DNA of 64,000 nt, taken from an uncultured Amylibacter sp. (lineage in GTDB: Bacteria; Pseudomonadota; Alphaproteobacteria; Rhodobacterales; Rhodobacteraceae). Where the stretch lies: contig CAJIZV010000001.1 in NCBI GenBank assembly GCA_905181935.1, positions 434,001 through 498,000 on the forward strand, written 5' to 3'. Shown in pieces: positions 19,054 to 28,026 of the stretch; the stretch's first letter is position 1, and the number at the start of each line of letters is the position of its first letter. The notes under the pieces are model-generated. The model made no database searches. It was not told the origin of the DNA and saw nothing but the letters and a program-made list of their open reading frames with translations. Made by a program: the position numbers and the translations under genes.

Positions 19054-19080
19054 AAAATTATATATCTTTTATAGTTAACA

Positions 19081-20049
19081 TTATTTCCGGTAAGGCAATC
19101 CAATTGCTGAAGGTGGACTTGGCCGTCCAATAAATCCTGATAATAAAATTATTGTCATGATATAAGGTAATGCCACCATTAGTTGTGAAGGTATTTCACC
19201 AATTATTGGTAAATCCACTCCTTGTAATCTTGATGTAATCGCATCTAAAAATCCAAACATCAAACAAGCCCAGAAAGCACTAATAGGGCGCCAATTGCCA
19301 AAAATAACAGCTGCTAATGCTATGTATCCTTTACCCGCTGACATTTCACGAACAAAGTTTGCCCCATGTGAAATAGATAAATAAGCACCCGCGATGCCAC
19401 AAAACACACCGCCTACTATAAGTGCTCTGTATCTTAGCCAGGTGACAGATACGCCAGCACTATCTACTGCAATTGGAGATTCTCCTACTGCACGTAAACG
19501 AAGTCCAAACCGTGTACGGTATAAAATGAACGAGGCTACAGGCACACAAATTAAGGCAATATAAACTAGTAAACTATGGCCACTGACTAACTCACGATAA
19601 ACAGAACCAAGTATGGGGAGATTATCTAATATATCAACGAACCATAATTCGATTGGCCTAAACCGCTCATCAGAACTTAAAGTAGGCGTTTGACCACCCC
19701 TTTTAAATATGGCTATACCTAAGATTACAGTTAGCCCCGATGCCAAAAAGTTAATTGCAACTCCACTTACAACCTGATCACCCTTATGAGTGATGCAAGC
19801 AAAGCCATGTAACAACGACATCAATACAGATGCACAGATAGCACCACCTAAGCCAAGCCAAGCTGAACCAGTGAGACTAGCAATTGCAGCAGCAACAAAC
19901 GCACCAGATAATAACTTCCCTTCAAGTGATATATCAACAATACCAGATCGCTCGGAGAAAATTCCCGCCATTGCACAAAGCATTAGAGGCGTTGCTACAC
20001 GAAGCGTAGCATCCAACGCCCAAAGAACTTGGAAAAAAAAGTCAATCAT
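19081..20049 (-). CDS. Nucleoside ABC transporter permease (NupQ/YufQ type)
   Basis: A 322-residue membrane protein of the BPD_transp_2 family. The N-terminal motif GIFSERSGIVDISLEG and the GKGYIALAAVIFGNWRP segment are characteristic of the second permease of BMP-type nucleoside importers. I take ATG 20049 as the start; it overlaps the preceding permease by 8 bases, whereas a further in-frame start at 20115 would lie deep inside that gene. It forms the channel with the other permease. Confidence 0.88.
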   Translation of the reverse strand: MIDFFFQVLWALDATLRVATPLMLCAMAGIFSERSGIVDISLEGKLLSGAFVAAAIASLTGSAWLGLGGAICASVLMSLLHGFACITHKGDQVVSGVAINFLASGLTVILGIAIFKRGGQTPTLSSDERFRPIELWFVDILDNLPILGSVYRELVSGHSLLVYIALICVPVASFILYRTRFGLRLRAVGESPIAVDSAGVSVTWLRYRALIVGGVFCGIAGAYLSISHGANFVREMSAGKGYIALAAVIFGNWRPISAFWACLMFGFLDAITSRLQGVDLPIIGEIPSQLMVALPYIMTIILLSGFIGRPSPPSAIGLPYRK

Positions 20050-21157
20050 CTTGTTTGCCACCTTTCCAAACTCGAGTAAGGATCCGAGAAAGTGCAGGGT
20101 TAAACATATAAGCAAGTGCTCCAGAGAATAAAATAATCATGCCTTGAATCAACAAAACCATATCACGTGTAATAGATTTAAACTCAAAATCTAATTCTGC
20201 ACCACCCTGGAATAAAGCTCCAAAAAGTAAGCTCGCAAAGAAAATTCCTATAGGATGATTGCGACCCATTAAAGCAACAGCAATACCAGTAAAGCCATAC
20301 CCAGCAGTAAAATTAAGAATTGCACGGTGTTGAACGCCCATAACTTCATTAATTGCTAAAAGGCCCGCAAATGCTCCTGAAATTGTCATAGTAATAATAA
20401 TAGTTCGAGAAACGTTTATGCCTGCATAATTAGCAGCATCTTGATTTTTACCAACAGCACGAATTTCATACCCTAAACGGGTTTTCCAAATAAGCATCCA
20501 AAACACAAACAAGGCAATTAAAGCCAATATAAAAGATAAGTTTAACGGCGATGAAACTATATCAAGCCCAAACCATCCAAAAAAAGTTTCCGCCGATGGA
20601 AGGTGTGCACTCTCAGGTATAAGATCAGATTGAGGAGATTGCTGCCCAATTTGAATAAGCGGCCCAGCCAACAGCCAAACCATTAAAGCTGATGCTAAAA
20701 AATTAAACATGATAGTAGTAATTACAACATGGCTACCCCGCTTGGCCTGAAGGTATCCTGGAATTAATGCCCAAGCAGCGCCCATTAATGCTGAACAGAC
20801 AATACACAGTAGGATAACAAAAATACTGGGCAAATAGGGCGCGAATAGTGCCGTAGCTAATAATATCCCTAGACTACCTACATAAGCCTGACCTTCGCCT
20901 CCTATATTAAATAAGTTTGCATGGAAGGCTGTTGCAACCGCCAAGCCCGTAAAAATAAAATTGGTAGTATAATACAAGGTATAGCCCAAACTACCTGGAT
21001 AAACGAATGCACCCTTGATCATAACCATCAATGCAACCCAAGGATTTTCACCAATAATCCAAACTACAACACCACATACAAAAAAGGCTGCACATAAATT
21101 AATTAAAGGTAAAAGAATAAGATCTGCCCAGCGTGGTAAAGGTTTTCTAACGCTCAA
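20042..21157 (-). CDS. Nucleoside ABC transporter permease (NupP/YufP type)
   Basis: A 371-residue polytopic protein. The motifs FNIGGEGQAYVGSLG and AVGKNQDAANYAGINV, and the GYGFTGIAVALMGRNHP segment, are typical of the first permease of BMP-type importers. Its start overlaps the ATPase stop by ATGA. It acts at the inner membrane with the neighbouring permease and the double ATPase. Confidence 0.88.
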   Translation of the reverse strand: MSVRKPLPRWADLILLPLINLCAAFFVCGVVVWIIGENPWVALMVMIKGAFVYPGSLGYTLYYTTNFIFTGLAVATAFHANLFNIGGEGQAYVGSLGILLATALFAPYLPSIFVILLCIVCSALMGAAWALIPGYLQAKRGSHVVITTIMFNFLASALMVWLLAGPLIQIGQQSPQSDLIPESAHLPSAETFFGWFGLDIVSSPLNLSFILALIALFVFWMLIWKTRLGYEIRAVGKNQDAANYAGINVSRTIIITMTISGAFAGLLAINEVMGVQHRAILNFTAGYGFTGIAVALMGRNHPIGIFFASLLFGALFQGGAELDFEFKSITRDMVLLIQGMIILFSGALAYMFNPALSRILTRVWKGGKQDD

Positions 21158-22722
21158 TTTTTGGCTCCTTGAGAAATACCCGCCATCATAAGCCCAAGAT
21201 TTTGAGCATTAGCGTCTTCACCACGTATTGTTGCTACCTCTTGGCCTTTATTCATAACCAATATTCTATCAGACAGCCCCATAATTTCATCCAATTCTAC
21301 AGAAACTAAAATAATTGCACAGCCACGATCACGTAATGCAATTAATTGTTTATGTATAAATTCTATTGCACCAACATCCACACCACGAGTTGGTTCACCA
21401 ACAATTAATAATTTTGGATTTTTATAAAGTTCACGTGCAACTACAATTTTCTGCTGATTTCCTCCTGAAAAACTGCTTGCTAAGAGTTTTGAATTTCTAG
21501 GGCGAATATCATATTCTTCCATCCGCGCGTCACAGTGTTCAAGCATATAGTTTTTATCTAATGTTTTTTTTGTGCCAGTTAAATTTGAATTATGGAAGCC
21601 TAAGATCATATTCTCATAGGCTTCAAACGACAAAATTAAACCATGCTTATGCCGATCTTCAGGAATATGCCCAATAAAGTTTTCTCGCATAATATTTGGT
21701 GTTACTTCATTTTCTGGTGTAATTTTTTTACCTAAAATTTCAAAGCTACCTTCATCAGGTTTTCGCATACCACTCAAAATTTCCATTAAAGGTGTTTGGC
21801 CATTTCCCGATACACCAGCTATGCCAAGAATTTCACCAGCGCGTACCTCAAAAGACAAATTATCTAAAACTTTATGTCCTCTAGAAGAAAAACATCCTAA
21901 ATTTTTTACTGTTAATGCCACATCCATAGGCATTGCCTCTGGTTTTTCTACATTTAATAAAACTTTGCGGCCAACCATCAATTCGGCCAACTCTTGTGGA
22001 TTAGTCTCACTAGTTTTACGATGCCCTACCATTTCACCACCACGCATGATCGAAACATTATCAGTAATTGCCATAATCTCTGCCAACTTATGAGTTATTA
22101 ATAAAATCGTTACTCCATTAACACGTAATTTATTAAGTATATCGAATAGTTGAGTCGCCTCTTGGGGTGTCAAGACCCCGGTAGGCTCGTCTAATATCAA
22201 GATTTTAGCACCACCTTTAAGGGCCTTTAAAATTTCAACCCTTTGGCGCATGCCAACATTTAAATCACTAACTAATAAATCTGGATCAACTTCCATATCA
22301 AATGTTTGGCCAAGTTCTTTTAATTTAGCGATAGTAGACGCTCGACCTAACTTCAGTAATGCTCCACCTTCTGATCCAAGCATCACATTTTCCAAAACAG
22401 TAAAACGTGGAATTAACATGAAATGCTGATGAACCATTCCAATTCCTAGTGAGAGCGCATCAGCACTACTTTTTATTCTAGTTGGGGCTCCATCAATAAA
22501 CATACTGCCAGAATCAGCACGGTGCAAACCATATAAAATATTCATCAAAGTTGATTTGCCTGCCCCATTTTCACCAATAATTCCGTGAATTGTTCCAGGC
22601 TGAATTTGCAAATCTATATTCTTGTTGGCTTGAACCAATCCAAAAGATTTACATACTTTTTGTAATTCAAGAATGTAACAAGCGGCACTTCCACCGCTTG
22701 TTTTCTGTGTCACGTTAGACAT
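21154..22722 (-). CDS. Nucleoside ABC transporter ATPase with two ABC domains (NupO/YufO type)
   Basis: A 522-residue double ATPase. Domain 1 has Walker A GENGAGKST, signature LNVGMRQRVEILKAL and Walker B ILILDEPTGVL. Domain 2 has a degenerate Walker A (GVSGNGQTPL, no lysine), an intact FSGGNQQKIVVAREL signature and a Walker B with glycine before the glutamate (LLIVGEPTRGVDVG). This asymmetry is usual in the family. It lies 15 bases after the BmpA gene and drives import of nucleosides. Confidence 0.9.
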   Translation of the reverse strand: MSNVTQKTSGGSAACYILELQKVCKSFGLVQANKNIDLQIQPGTIHGIIGENGAGKSTLMNILYGLHRADSGSMFIDGAPTRIKSSADALSLGIGMVHQHFMLIPRFTVLENVMLGSEGGALLKLGRASTIAKLKELGQTFDMEVDPDLLVSDLNVGMRQRVEILKALKGGAKILILDEPTGVLTPQEATQLFDILNKLRVNGVTILLITHKLAEIMAITDNVSIMRGGEMVGHRKTSETNPQELAELMVGRKVLLNVEKPEAMPMDVALTVKNLGCFSSRGHKVLDNLSFEVRAGEILGIAGVSGNGQTPLMEILSGMRKPDEGSFEILGKKITPENEVTPNIMRENFIGHIPEDRHKHGLILSFEAYENMILGFHNSNLTGTKKTLDKNYMLEHCDARMEEYDIRPRNSKLLASSFSGGNQQKIVVARELYKNPKLLIVGEPTRGVDVGAIEFIHKQLIALRDRGCAIILVSVELDEIMGLSDRILVMNKGQEVATIRGEDANAQNLGLMMAGISQGAKN

Positions 22723-22737
22723 TTTTTATAATATAAC

Positions 22738-23739
22738 TTACATTGAGCATGTATTATCAGAACGATAATCATGCACATCAATTTCACCAGAAATAATTTT
22801 TGCTGATGCCTCATCAAGTGCAGACTTCATATCAGCCGTAATCAAACTTGCGTTATGCTCATCCAATGACCATCCAACACCATCTTCAGCAAGGCCAAGG
22901 GTTTGAACACCAACATTAAAATCACCTGAAAGACCATCTTTCATTGTATTATATGCTGCAACATCAACACGTTTTAGCATAGATGTTAGGATTGATCCTG
23001 GTGCGATGTGATTTTGATTTGAATCAACACCAATTGCTAATTTACCTGCATCAACTGCAGCTGAGATAACACCCGCACCTGTACCACCAGCAGCTTGATA
23101 AATAACATCTGCGCCACGGTCAATTTGACTTTGAGTAAGTTCTGAACCTTTTGCTGGGTCATTCCATGCTGATGGAGTTGTGCCTGTCATATTTTTCAAA
23201 ACTGTCGCGTTAGCGTTTACTGCCATAACACCTTGCTCATATCCACACTGAAATGCTCGAATCAATGGGATATCCATTCCACCGACAAAACCAACTGTTC
23301 CAGTTTTAGAAGCCATAGCTGCAGCCATACCAACTAAGTAAGACCCTTCTTCTTCTTTAAAAGAATATTGGCGCAGATTTGGACGATCTAACCAATTGAC
23401 ATCAATAATCGAAAACATTTTATCTGGATTAGCCGCTGCAACTTTATCTATAGCATCTGCTTGAGCAAAGCCTACGCCCAACACCAATGTAGCGCCACGC
23501 TGTATCATTTTTTCCATTGCTTGCAGGCGTTGAGCTTCATTTGTGACTTCAAATTCCATCACTTCGATGCCAGTTTCCGCAGTAAAGCGTTTGATACCTG
23601 TGTAAACACCTTCATTAAATGATTTATCAAATTTACCACCCATGTCGTAAATCACAGCTGGCTTAAAGTCTTCAGCAAAAGCCAAAGCCCCCATGAAACT
23701 CATGATGGCAGCCATCACAATTATATAGATCTTTTTCAT
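22738..23739 (-). CDS. bmpA: BMP-family nucleoside-binding lipoprotein-like protein
   Basis: A 333-residue periplasmic substrate-binding protein with an N-terminal signal peptide (cleavage likely after ALAFA, residue about 22; no lipobox cysteine seen). The BMP/Med fold is indicated by DMGGKFDKSFNEGVYTG, FVGGMDIPLIRAFQCGYEQG and VIYQAAGGTGAGV. The family binds purine and pyrimidine nucleosides. It is encoded directly before its ATPase and permeases, downstream of nucleoside-degrading genes, which supports nucleoside as substrate. GGAG precedes the ATG. Confidence 0.88.
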   Translation of the reverse strand: MKKIYIIVMAAIMSFMGALAFAEDFKPAVIYDMGGKFDKSFNEGVYTGIKRFTAETGIEVMEFEVTNEAQRLQAMEKMIQRGATLVLGVGFAQADAIDKVAAANPDKMFSIIDVNWLDRPNLRQYSFKEEEGSYLVGMAAAMASKTGTVGFVGGMDIPLIRAFQCGYEQGVMAVNANATVLKNMTGTTPSAWNDPAKGSELTQSQIDRGADVIYQAAGGTGAGVISAAVDAGKLAIGVDSNQNHIAPGSILTSMLKRVDVAAYNTMKDGLSGDFNVGVQTLGLAEDGVGWSLDEHNASLITADMKSALDEASAKIISGEIDVHDYRSDNTCSM

Positions 23740-23801
23740 TATATTCTCCTAGTTGTGTGCAGATGCACTTTTTATAATAACAAACAACAGCGTTTGCTAA
23801 T

Positions 23802-24635
23802 TTATTTTAATCCGATTTCTTTTAAACGTTCGTCTAAAAATTCACCCGCAGTCATTTCATCCAAAAAAACATCAGGACGAGGATGAATAAAAAGCGGCAT
23901 AGAATAACGTGAGCAGTTTTTTTGTTTAGGCGGGTTAACTACTCGGTGAGGGGTTGAAGGGTAATATCCCTTACTAGCCATGGAAAGCATATCCCCAGAG
24001 TTCACAGTGATATAACCAGGCTTGCATGGTACGTCATGCCAGCCTCCGTTAATATCTTTAGCCTGCAAACCCGGCTCAGTTCCAGTAACCAAAAGTGTGA
24101 TAAGGTTTATGTCTTCGTGTGCAGCAGCACGGACTTCACCTTGTTCAACATCATCTGGTAGAGGTGGGTAATGTATAATACGCAATAAATTCATATTACT
24201 GCCATCAATCATATTTTCTAAGGGTTCTGAAAATTTAACATTACTAGGGGTTTCTTGACTTAACCAAGCTAATAAAGTCGCACCCAAATTTACAAGTTTA
24301 CTTTGAAATTCACGTGTTTCAGCTTCAGTTCCTTTAGGCAAATCTTTATTTTCATAAGCATGAAAAAATTCCTTAAGGTCTTTGCTTGCACTTCCTTTTG
24401 CATTTTCAGATTTATAACCAAAATAACCAGCAGATTCTCCTGGTTGGACAGCAAAACTAGGCCCCTCTTCACTTGCAAAAAAATCAGTCCAGACACCATA
24501 CATTCGATCAATTTCATCAGCACTGATATTATGATCTTTTAAAATTGCAAATCCTGTTTCACGGAATGATTTAGCAAATCGCGCTGGCGCATCTGCTTCA
24601 TCTAATCCAATTGCTAATATTTCGAATTCAGCCAT
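23802..24635 (-). CDS. 2-oxoglutarate/Fe(II) oxygenase, isopenicillin N synthase family
   Basis: A 277-residue non-heme iron oxygenase. The metal triad is complete: His173 and Asp175 in AAHEDINLI and His230 in STPHRVVNP, with Arg243 in CSRYSMPLF placed to hold 2-oxoglutarate. The N-terminal DIOX_N region contains GFAILKDHNIS. It lies between the nucleoside hydrolase and the nucleoside-binding protein in one operon, so a nucleoside or nucleobase is the probable substrate. Known relatives include thymine 7-hydroxylase and pyrimidine-deoxynucleoside 2'-dioxygenase. The latter would convert deoxyribonucleosides to ribonucleosides, matching the ribose-specific enzymes beside it. This assignment is a hypothesis. 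Confidence 0.82.
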   Translation of the reverse strand: MAEFEILAIGLDEADAPARFAKSFRETGFAILKDHNISADEIDRMYGVWTDFFASEEGPSFAVQPGESAGYFGYKSENAKGSASKDLKEFFHAYENKDLPKGTEAETREFQSKLVNLGATLLAWLSQETPSNVKFSEPLENMIDGSNMNLLRIIHYPPLPDDVEQGEVRAAAHEDINLITLLVTGTEPGLQAKDINGGWHDVPCKPGYITVNSGDMLSMASKGYYPSTPHRVVNPPKQKNCSRYSMPLFIHPRPDVFLDEMTAGEFLDERLKEIGLK

Positions 24636-24646
24636 GATATAGCTCC

Positions 24647-25573
24647 CTAAAATCCAGTTCTAATCGTATTAAAAAATATTTTCTTCACTGCGTCTACATT
24701 TACATCCACTGCAATCTTAGCTGCGCGACGGCCAGCATCATTACTAATTTGAGTTTCACCTACTTTATTTGTATCAAGACAAACCTGAATTGGATGATAT
24801 TCATACGTGAACAAATCAGGATGTATTGTAGCAATAACTGTAATAGGATCGTGCATTTGGCAGCCATCAATACCAGCAGCCTCTTTGTAAAATTTTATAT
24901 AAAAATCAGTAGCTTGCTCTAAAAATTTACCAATTATGGGAGCATCTAAAGTTAACGCAGAAAAGTCAGAATGAGGGCAGACCACTTTTTGTGTTACATC
25001 GAGACCAATTACTGTGACCTCCCAATCTGCAGCAAAAACTTCATCAGCAGCGTGAGGATCGTTCCAAATATTTGCTTCAGCAAATTCAGTGACATTACCA
25101 CCAGAATGCAAACCACCACCCATAATAACAATTGATTTTACCTTGGAGACAATTGTTGGGTCATAACGCAAAGCTAACGCTATATTTGTAAGTGGACCTA
25201 CTGGGCAAAGAATAATTTCACCCATATGATCGTTAATCATTTGGCAAATGTATTCATGTGCTGGAATATCCAAAGCTTTTGAATTTGGTACTTTTGCTGA
25301 AATATCACCGAAGCCCTCAGAGCCATGTACATAGTCAGAAACTGGGTTTGGAATTTGTACTAAGGGATATCCATGTCCCTTTGCGACGGGAATATCTTGC
25401 TTAAGGATTTCAGCCAGAACCATTGCGTTACGAGTAGCTATATCAACAGTAACATTACCAAAAACACTAGTCATAGTAATTAAGTCTAATTTATCAGATA
25501 ACCCTGCAAAAAAAATCGCCATCGCATCGTCAATACCAGGATCAGTATCAATTATGATTTTTGCAGTTTTCAT
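24647..25573 (-). CDS. Inosine/uridine-preferring nucleoside hydrolase
   Basis: A 308-residue hydrolase that cleaves the N-glycosidic bond of ribonucleosides to give base and ribose. The calcium-binding motif DTDPGIDD is at residues 9-16, and the VMGGG loop and EANIWNDPHAADEVF segment are family hallmarks. A family histidine near the C-terminal third is in MHDPITV. It overlaps ribokinase by ATGA, matching sequential release and phosphorylation of ribose. Base preference cannot be read from the sequence. Confidence 0.9.
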   Translation of the reverse strand: MKTAKIIIDTDPGIDDAMAIFFAGLSDKLDLITMTSVFGNVTVDIATRNAMVLAEILKQDIPVAKGHGYPLVQIPNPVSDYVHGSEGFGDISAKVPNSKALDIPAHEYICQMINDHMGEIILCPVGPLTNIALALRYDPTIVSKVKSIVIMGGGLHSGGNVTEFAEANIWNDPHAADEVFAADWEVTVIGLDVTQKVVCPHSDFSALTLDAPIIGKFLEQATDFYIKFYKEAAGIDGCQMHDPITVIATIHPDLFTYEYHPIQVCLDTNKVGETQISNDAGRRAAKIAVDVNVDAVKKIFFNTIRTGF

Positions 25574-26445
25574 TGCACCTTCTCATTCAAAAATTCTTCA
25601 ACTTGGTTATAGGTTGGTATTGCAGGCGCTGCACCCATCCGGGTGATCTGTATTGCGGCTGCGCCTGAAGCATATTGCAATGCACTTTTGACACTTTCGC
25701 CACAATCATATCGTGCGATAAAGGATCCTAAGAATGTATCCCCTGCTCCCGTTGTGTCAACTGGTTTAATATCAAAACTAGACTGCTTAATCACCTCACC
25801 ATGTATATATAATTCTGCTCCTCGAGATCCCAACGTAACCAAAGTCATCGCGACACCAAAATCTACAACATTTTTGTCGGAAGAATTTTGCAATTCCTTC
25901 ATTTCAGTTTCATTCATGGCTAATAGGTCAACATATGGTAAAATTTTGTTTATAGATTCTGCAGAAAATGGGGCAGCGCTATAACAAACCTTAAAACCCA
26001 ATTGCTTTGCTTTAATGGCAATTTCTAAAGATAAATTAATCTCATTTTGCAAAATGACCCAAGGCTTTTCATCGATAAATTCATCTAATATCTCATCACA
26101 TTTTTCATGTTTAAACTCTTCATTTGCACCTGCGTGAAGAACGATTTCATTTTCACCTTCAAGGTTAACATAAATAATTGCATGTCCAGTTACTCCAGCC
26201 CCAGAATAGATAAACTTTTTATCTACCCCCATTTTGGACAGTTGATCCAAAATCCATTCATCTTCACCGACATGCCCAATGTGGAAAATAGCAGCCCCAG
26301 CCCTCTGAGCTGCTATAGTTTGATTAATACCCTTACCACCCAAGACCTTTTTCAGACCTTTAGCAGAAATTGTTTCTCCAGCATTTGGAAACCGTAGAAC
26401 TTGATAAACATTATCTATGTTAATTGACCCAAAGTTAAGTATCAC
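25570..26445 (-). CDS. rbsK: Ribokinase (PfkB family)
   Basis: A 291-residue sugar kinase. The N-terminal GSINIDNVYQV, the ribose-site segment GGKGINQTIAAQRAGA and the catalytic DTTGAGDTFLGSF are all present. It phosphorylates ribose at O5. The start is a GTG at 26445 with only a weak ribosome site; no better in-frame start is visible. It is the promoter-proximal gene of the nucleoside operon: rbsK, nucleoside hydrolase, oxygenase, BmpA, ATPase, two permeases, cdd. The promoter should lie in 26446-26584. Confidence 0.88.
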   Translation of the reverse strand: MILNFGSINIDNVYQVLRFPNAGETISAKGLKKVLGGKGINQTIAAQRAGAAIFHIGHVGEDEWILDQLSKMGVDKKFIYSGAGVTGHAIIYVNLEGENEIVLHAGANEEFKHEKCDEILDEFIDEKPWVILQNEINLSLEIAIKAKQLGFKVCYSAAPFSAESINKILPYVDLLAMNETEMKELQNSSDKNVVDFGVAMTLVTLGSRGAELYIHGEVIKQSSFDIKPVDTTGAGDTFLGSFIARYDCGESVKSALQYASGAAAIQITRMGAAPAIPTYNQVEEFLNEKVQ

Positions 26446-26584
26446 AACAAACCCGTAGTCCTAAATTTTAAATGCGCCATTAGTACCCCCAAAGTTGCAA
26501 TATCATAAAATAGATTAACTAAAATATTTTATCAAATGGTAAATTTAATTAAATTTATATTCAAAAGTATGTCCATTTTGGAAG

Positions 26585-26872
26585 TTATACTCCCTCAATA
26601 ATCATTAAATCAGCTTCAGAACATGCATCTCGAATTTTCTTTGCTGCTTGGTATTCATCACTGTTATAAAACAACTCAGCTGCAATTTTACTTTCAAACT
26701 CTATCATCATGACCGTGCCACTAAGATTTCCTTCATGACGAATTGCATTTGAGCCTCTTGCAAGAACTTTCCCACCATATTGTTTTATTACAGGAGCAGC
26801 CATTCCTGCAAATTTTTGGAATTTTTCAAGATCAGTAATTCGAATATTAGCCATCAAGTATCCTTTTAGCAT
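26585..26872 (-). CDS. DUF1330 family protein
   Basis: A 95-residue protein of the DUF1330 ferredoxin-like (dimeric alpha-beta barrel) family. It begins MLKGYLMANIRITD, typical of the family, and ends with an LMIIEGV strand. I use the ATG at 26872; an upstream in-frame ATG at 26893 encodes part of its own AAGGGGA Shine-Dalgarno. Functions of the family are unknown, although some members are suggested to bind small aromatic or aldehyde ligands. It stands alone with AT-rich sequence on both sides. Confidence 0.8.
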   Translation of the reverse strand: MLKGYLMANIRITDLEKFQKFAGMAAPVIKQYGGKVLARGSNAIRHEGNLSGTVMMIEFESKIAAELFYNSDEYQAAKKIRDACSEADLMIIEGV

Positions 26873-27351
26873 TTTAGTCTTCCCCTTAATCATTAAATTA
26901 GTGCTAGTATTTTAGTTAAATGACTTTCTATATTATTTAACTTTATATTACTTAACTAAATTATTTTCTAGTCACCTAGTTCTAAAATCGGCTCAAAAGT
27001 GTATTCACGTATTTCATAATGTTTGCATCCACAATATAAAATTATGTACATTATACCTAATTACAATAACGATTTAAAATTGTAGTATTGTGTGCTGGCA
27101 CGTTTGTTACAATATCACCCATAGCCCGAACTGTTTAAGGATTATGCACTTAGCACGTAAAGTAATTATATATTTGCTCTGCTATAAAATACATTTAAAT
27201 TTATCTCTCAAATTGGCTTATAAAACCAAAATTTTTAATTTTTATCATTATCATCTATACAAAAAAATCTAGGAATAGTGCAAATTATACACAGCAATAC
27301 ATAAATAATATAGTTTTGATCCATACTAAGATTTATTACGTACTACTTTAT
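26873..27351. other. 479-base AT-rich intergenic region, no gene recognised
   Basis: This gap separates the divergent DUF1330 and peroxidase genes. I see no convincing small gene, RNA gene or long inverted repeat. A TATAAAAT at about 27182-27189 could be a -10 element for the peroxidase, but no good -35 accompanies it. Confidence 0.5.
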
Positions 27352-27918
27352 ATGAAGTATCAAATAGAAAATTACTCAATTAATTTCGTGAAAGCCCTAA
27401 TGCTTTTACTTTTTGTCAGTGTATTTCCTAATTCAACATATGCCGAAATTCCATATGTATCCTTTCCTTCAATAGATGGAGGTACAATTGAGACTAGCCA
27501 ATGGAAAGGGAAACCATATTTAATAGTTAATACGGCCTCTAGGTGTGGCTTTACTCGCCAATATGCTACACTCCAAAAACTATATGATCGTTACCAAAGT
27601 CAGGGTTTTGGTATGATTGCAGTACCATCAAATGACTTTAAACAAGAATTAGATACTAACCTTAAAGTTAAAGAGTTTTGCGAACTCAACTATGGTATTG
27701 ATATGCCTATAAGCATAATTTTATCTGTTAGGGGAACAAACGCGCATCCGTTTTATACAGCGATCAAATTGAGTACTGGATTTGTACCCTCTTGGAATTT
27801 TAATAAAATTCTAATAGGAGCTAATGGCGAAGTATTGGGCACATGGGGCTCTTCCGTAAGGCCAACTTCAAGTAAAATCATCACAGCCGTAGAAGCCGCG
27901 TTGAATAGAGGTCTTTAA
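27352..27918 (+). CDS. Glutathione peroxidase family protein, exported
   Basis: A 188-residue thiol peroxidase with an N-terminal hydrophobic export signal (residues about 14-31, ending NSTYAE). The catalytic cysteine is Cys65 in NTASRCGFTRQY, and the Trp and Asn of the tetrad occur in WNFNKI. The usual glutamine position reads SNDFKQ, with Asp instead of Gln, a variant I recall from other alphaproteobacterial homologues. I choose ATG 27352; an in-frame TTG at 27316 would add 12 residues before the signal. It probably reduces peroxides in the periplasm using thioredoxin-like or glutathione donors. Confidence 0.85.
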   Translation: MKYQIENYSINFVKALMLLLFVSVFPNSTYAEIPYVSFPSIDGGTIETSQWKGKPYLIVNTASRCGFTRQYATLQKLYDRYQSQGFGMIAVPSNDFKQELDTNLKVKEFCELNYGIDMPISIILSVRGTNAHPFYTAIKLSTGFVPSWNFNKILIGANGEVLGTWGSSVRPTSSKIITAVEAALNRGL

Positions 27919-28026
27919 AATTTTTATATTAATAGGTTGTGAGAATTACATTCCCTTGTTTTATCGATGGTAACTTTACATTAGATGGTCTTAAAGAGAG
28001 ACAAAATTAACCGAGAATTACAGCTA

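Noticed and set aside
27096..27111. Sigma-54-like element TGGCAC-N5-TTACA
   Set aside because: The required GC at -12 is AC here, and the spacing to the next gene is long; I treat it as chance.
27090..27272. 60-codon open frame in the gap before the peroxidase gene
   Set aside because: No ribosome site, no domain features and low-complexity AT-driven composition.
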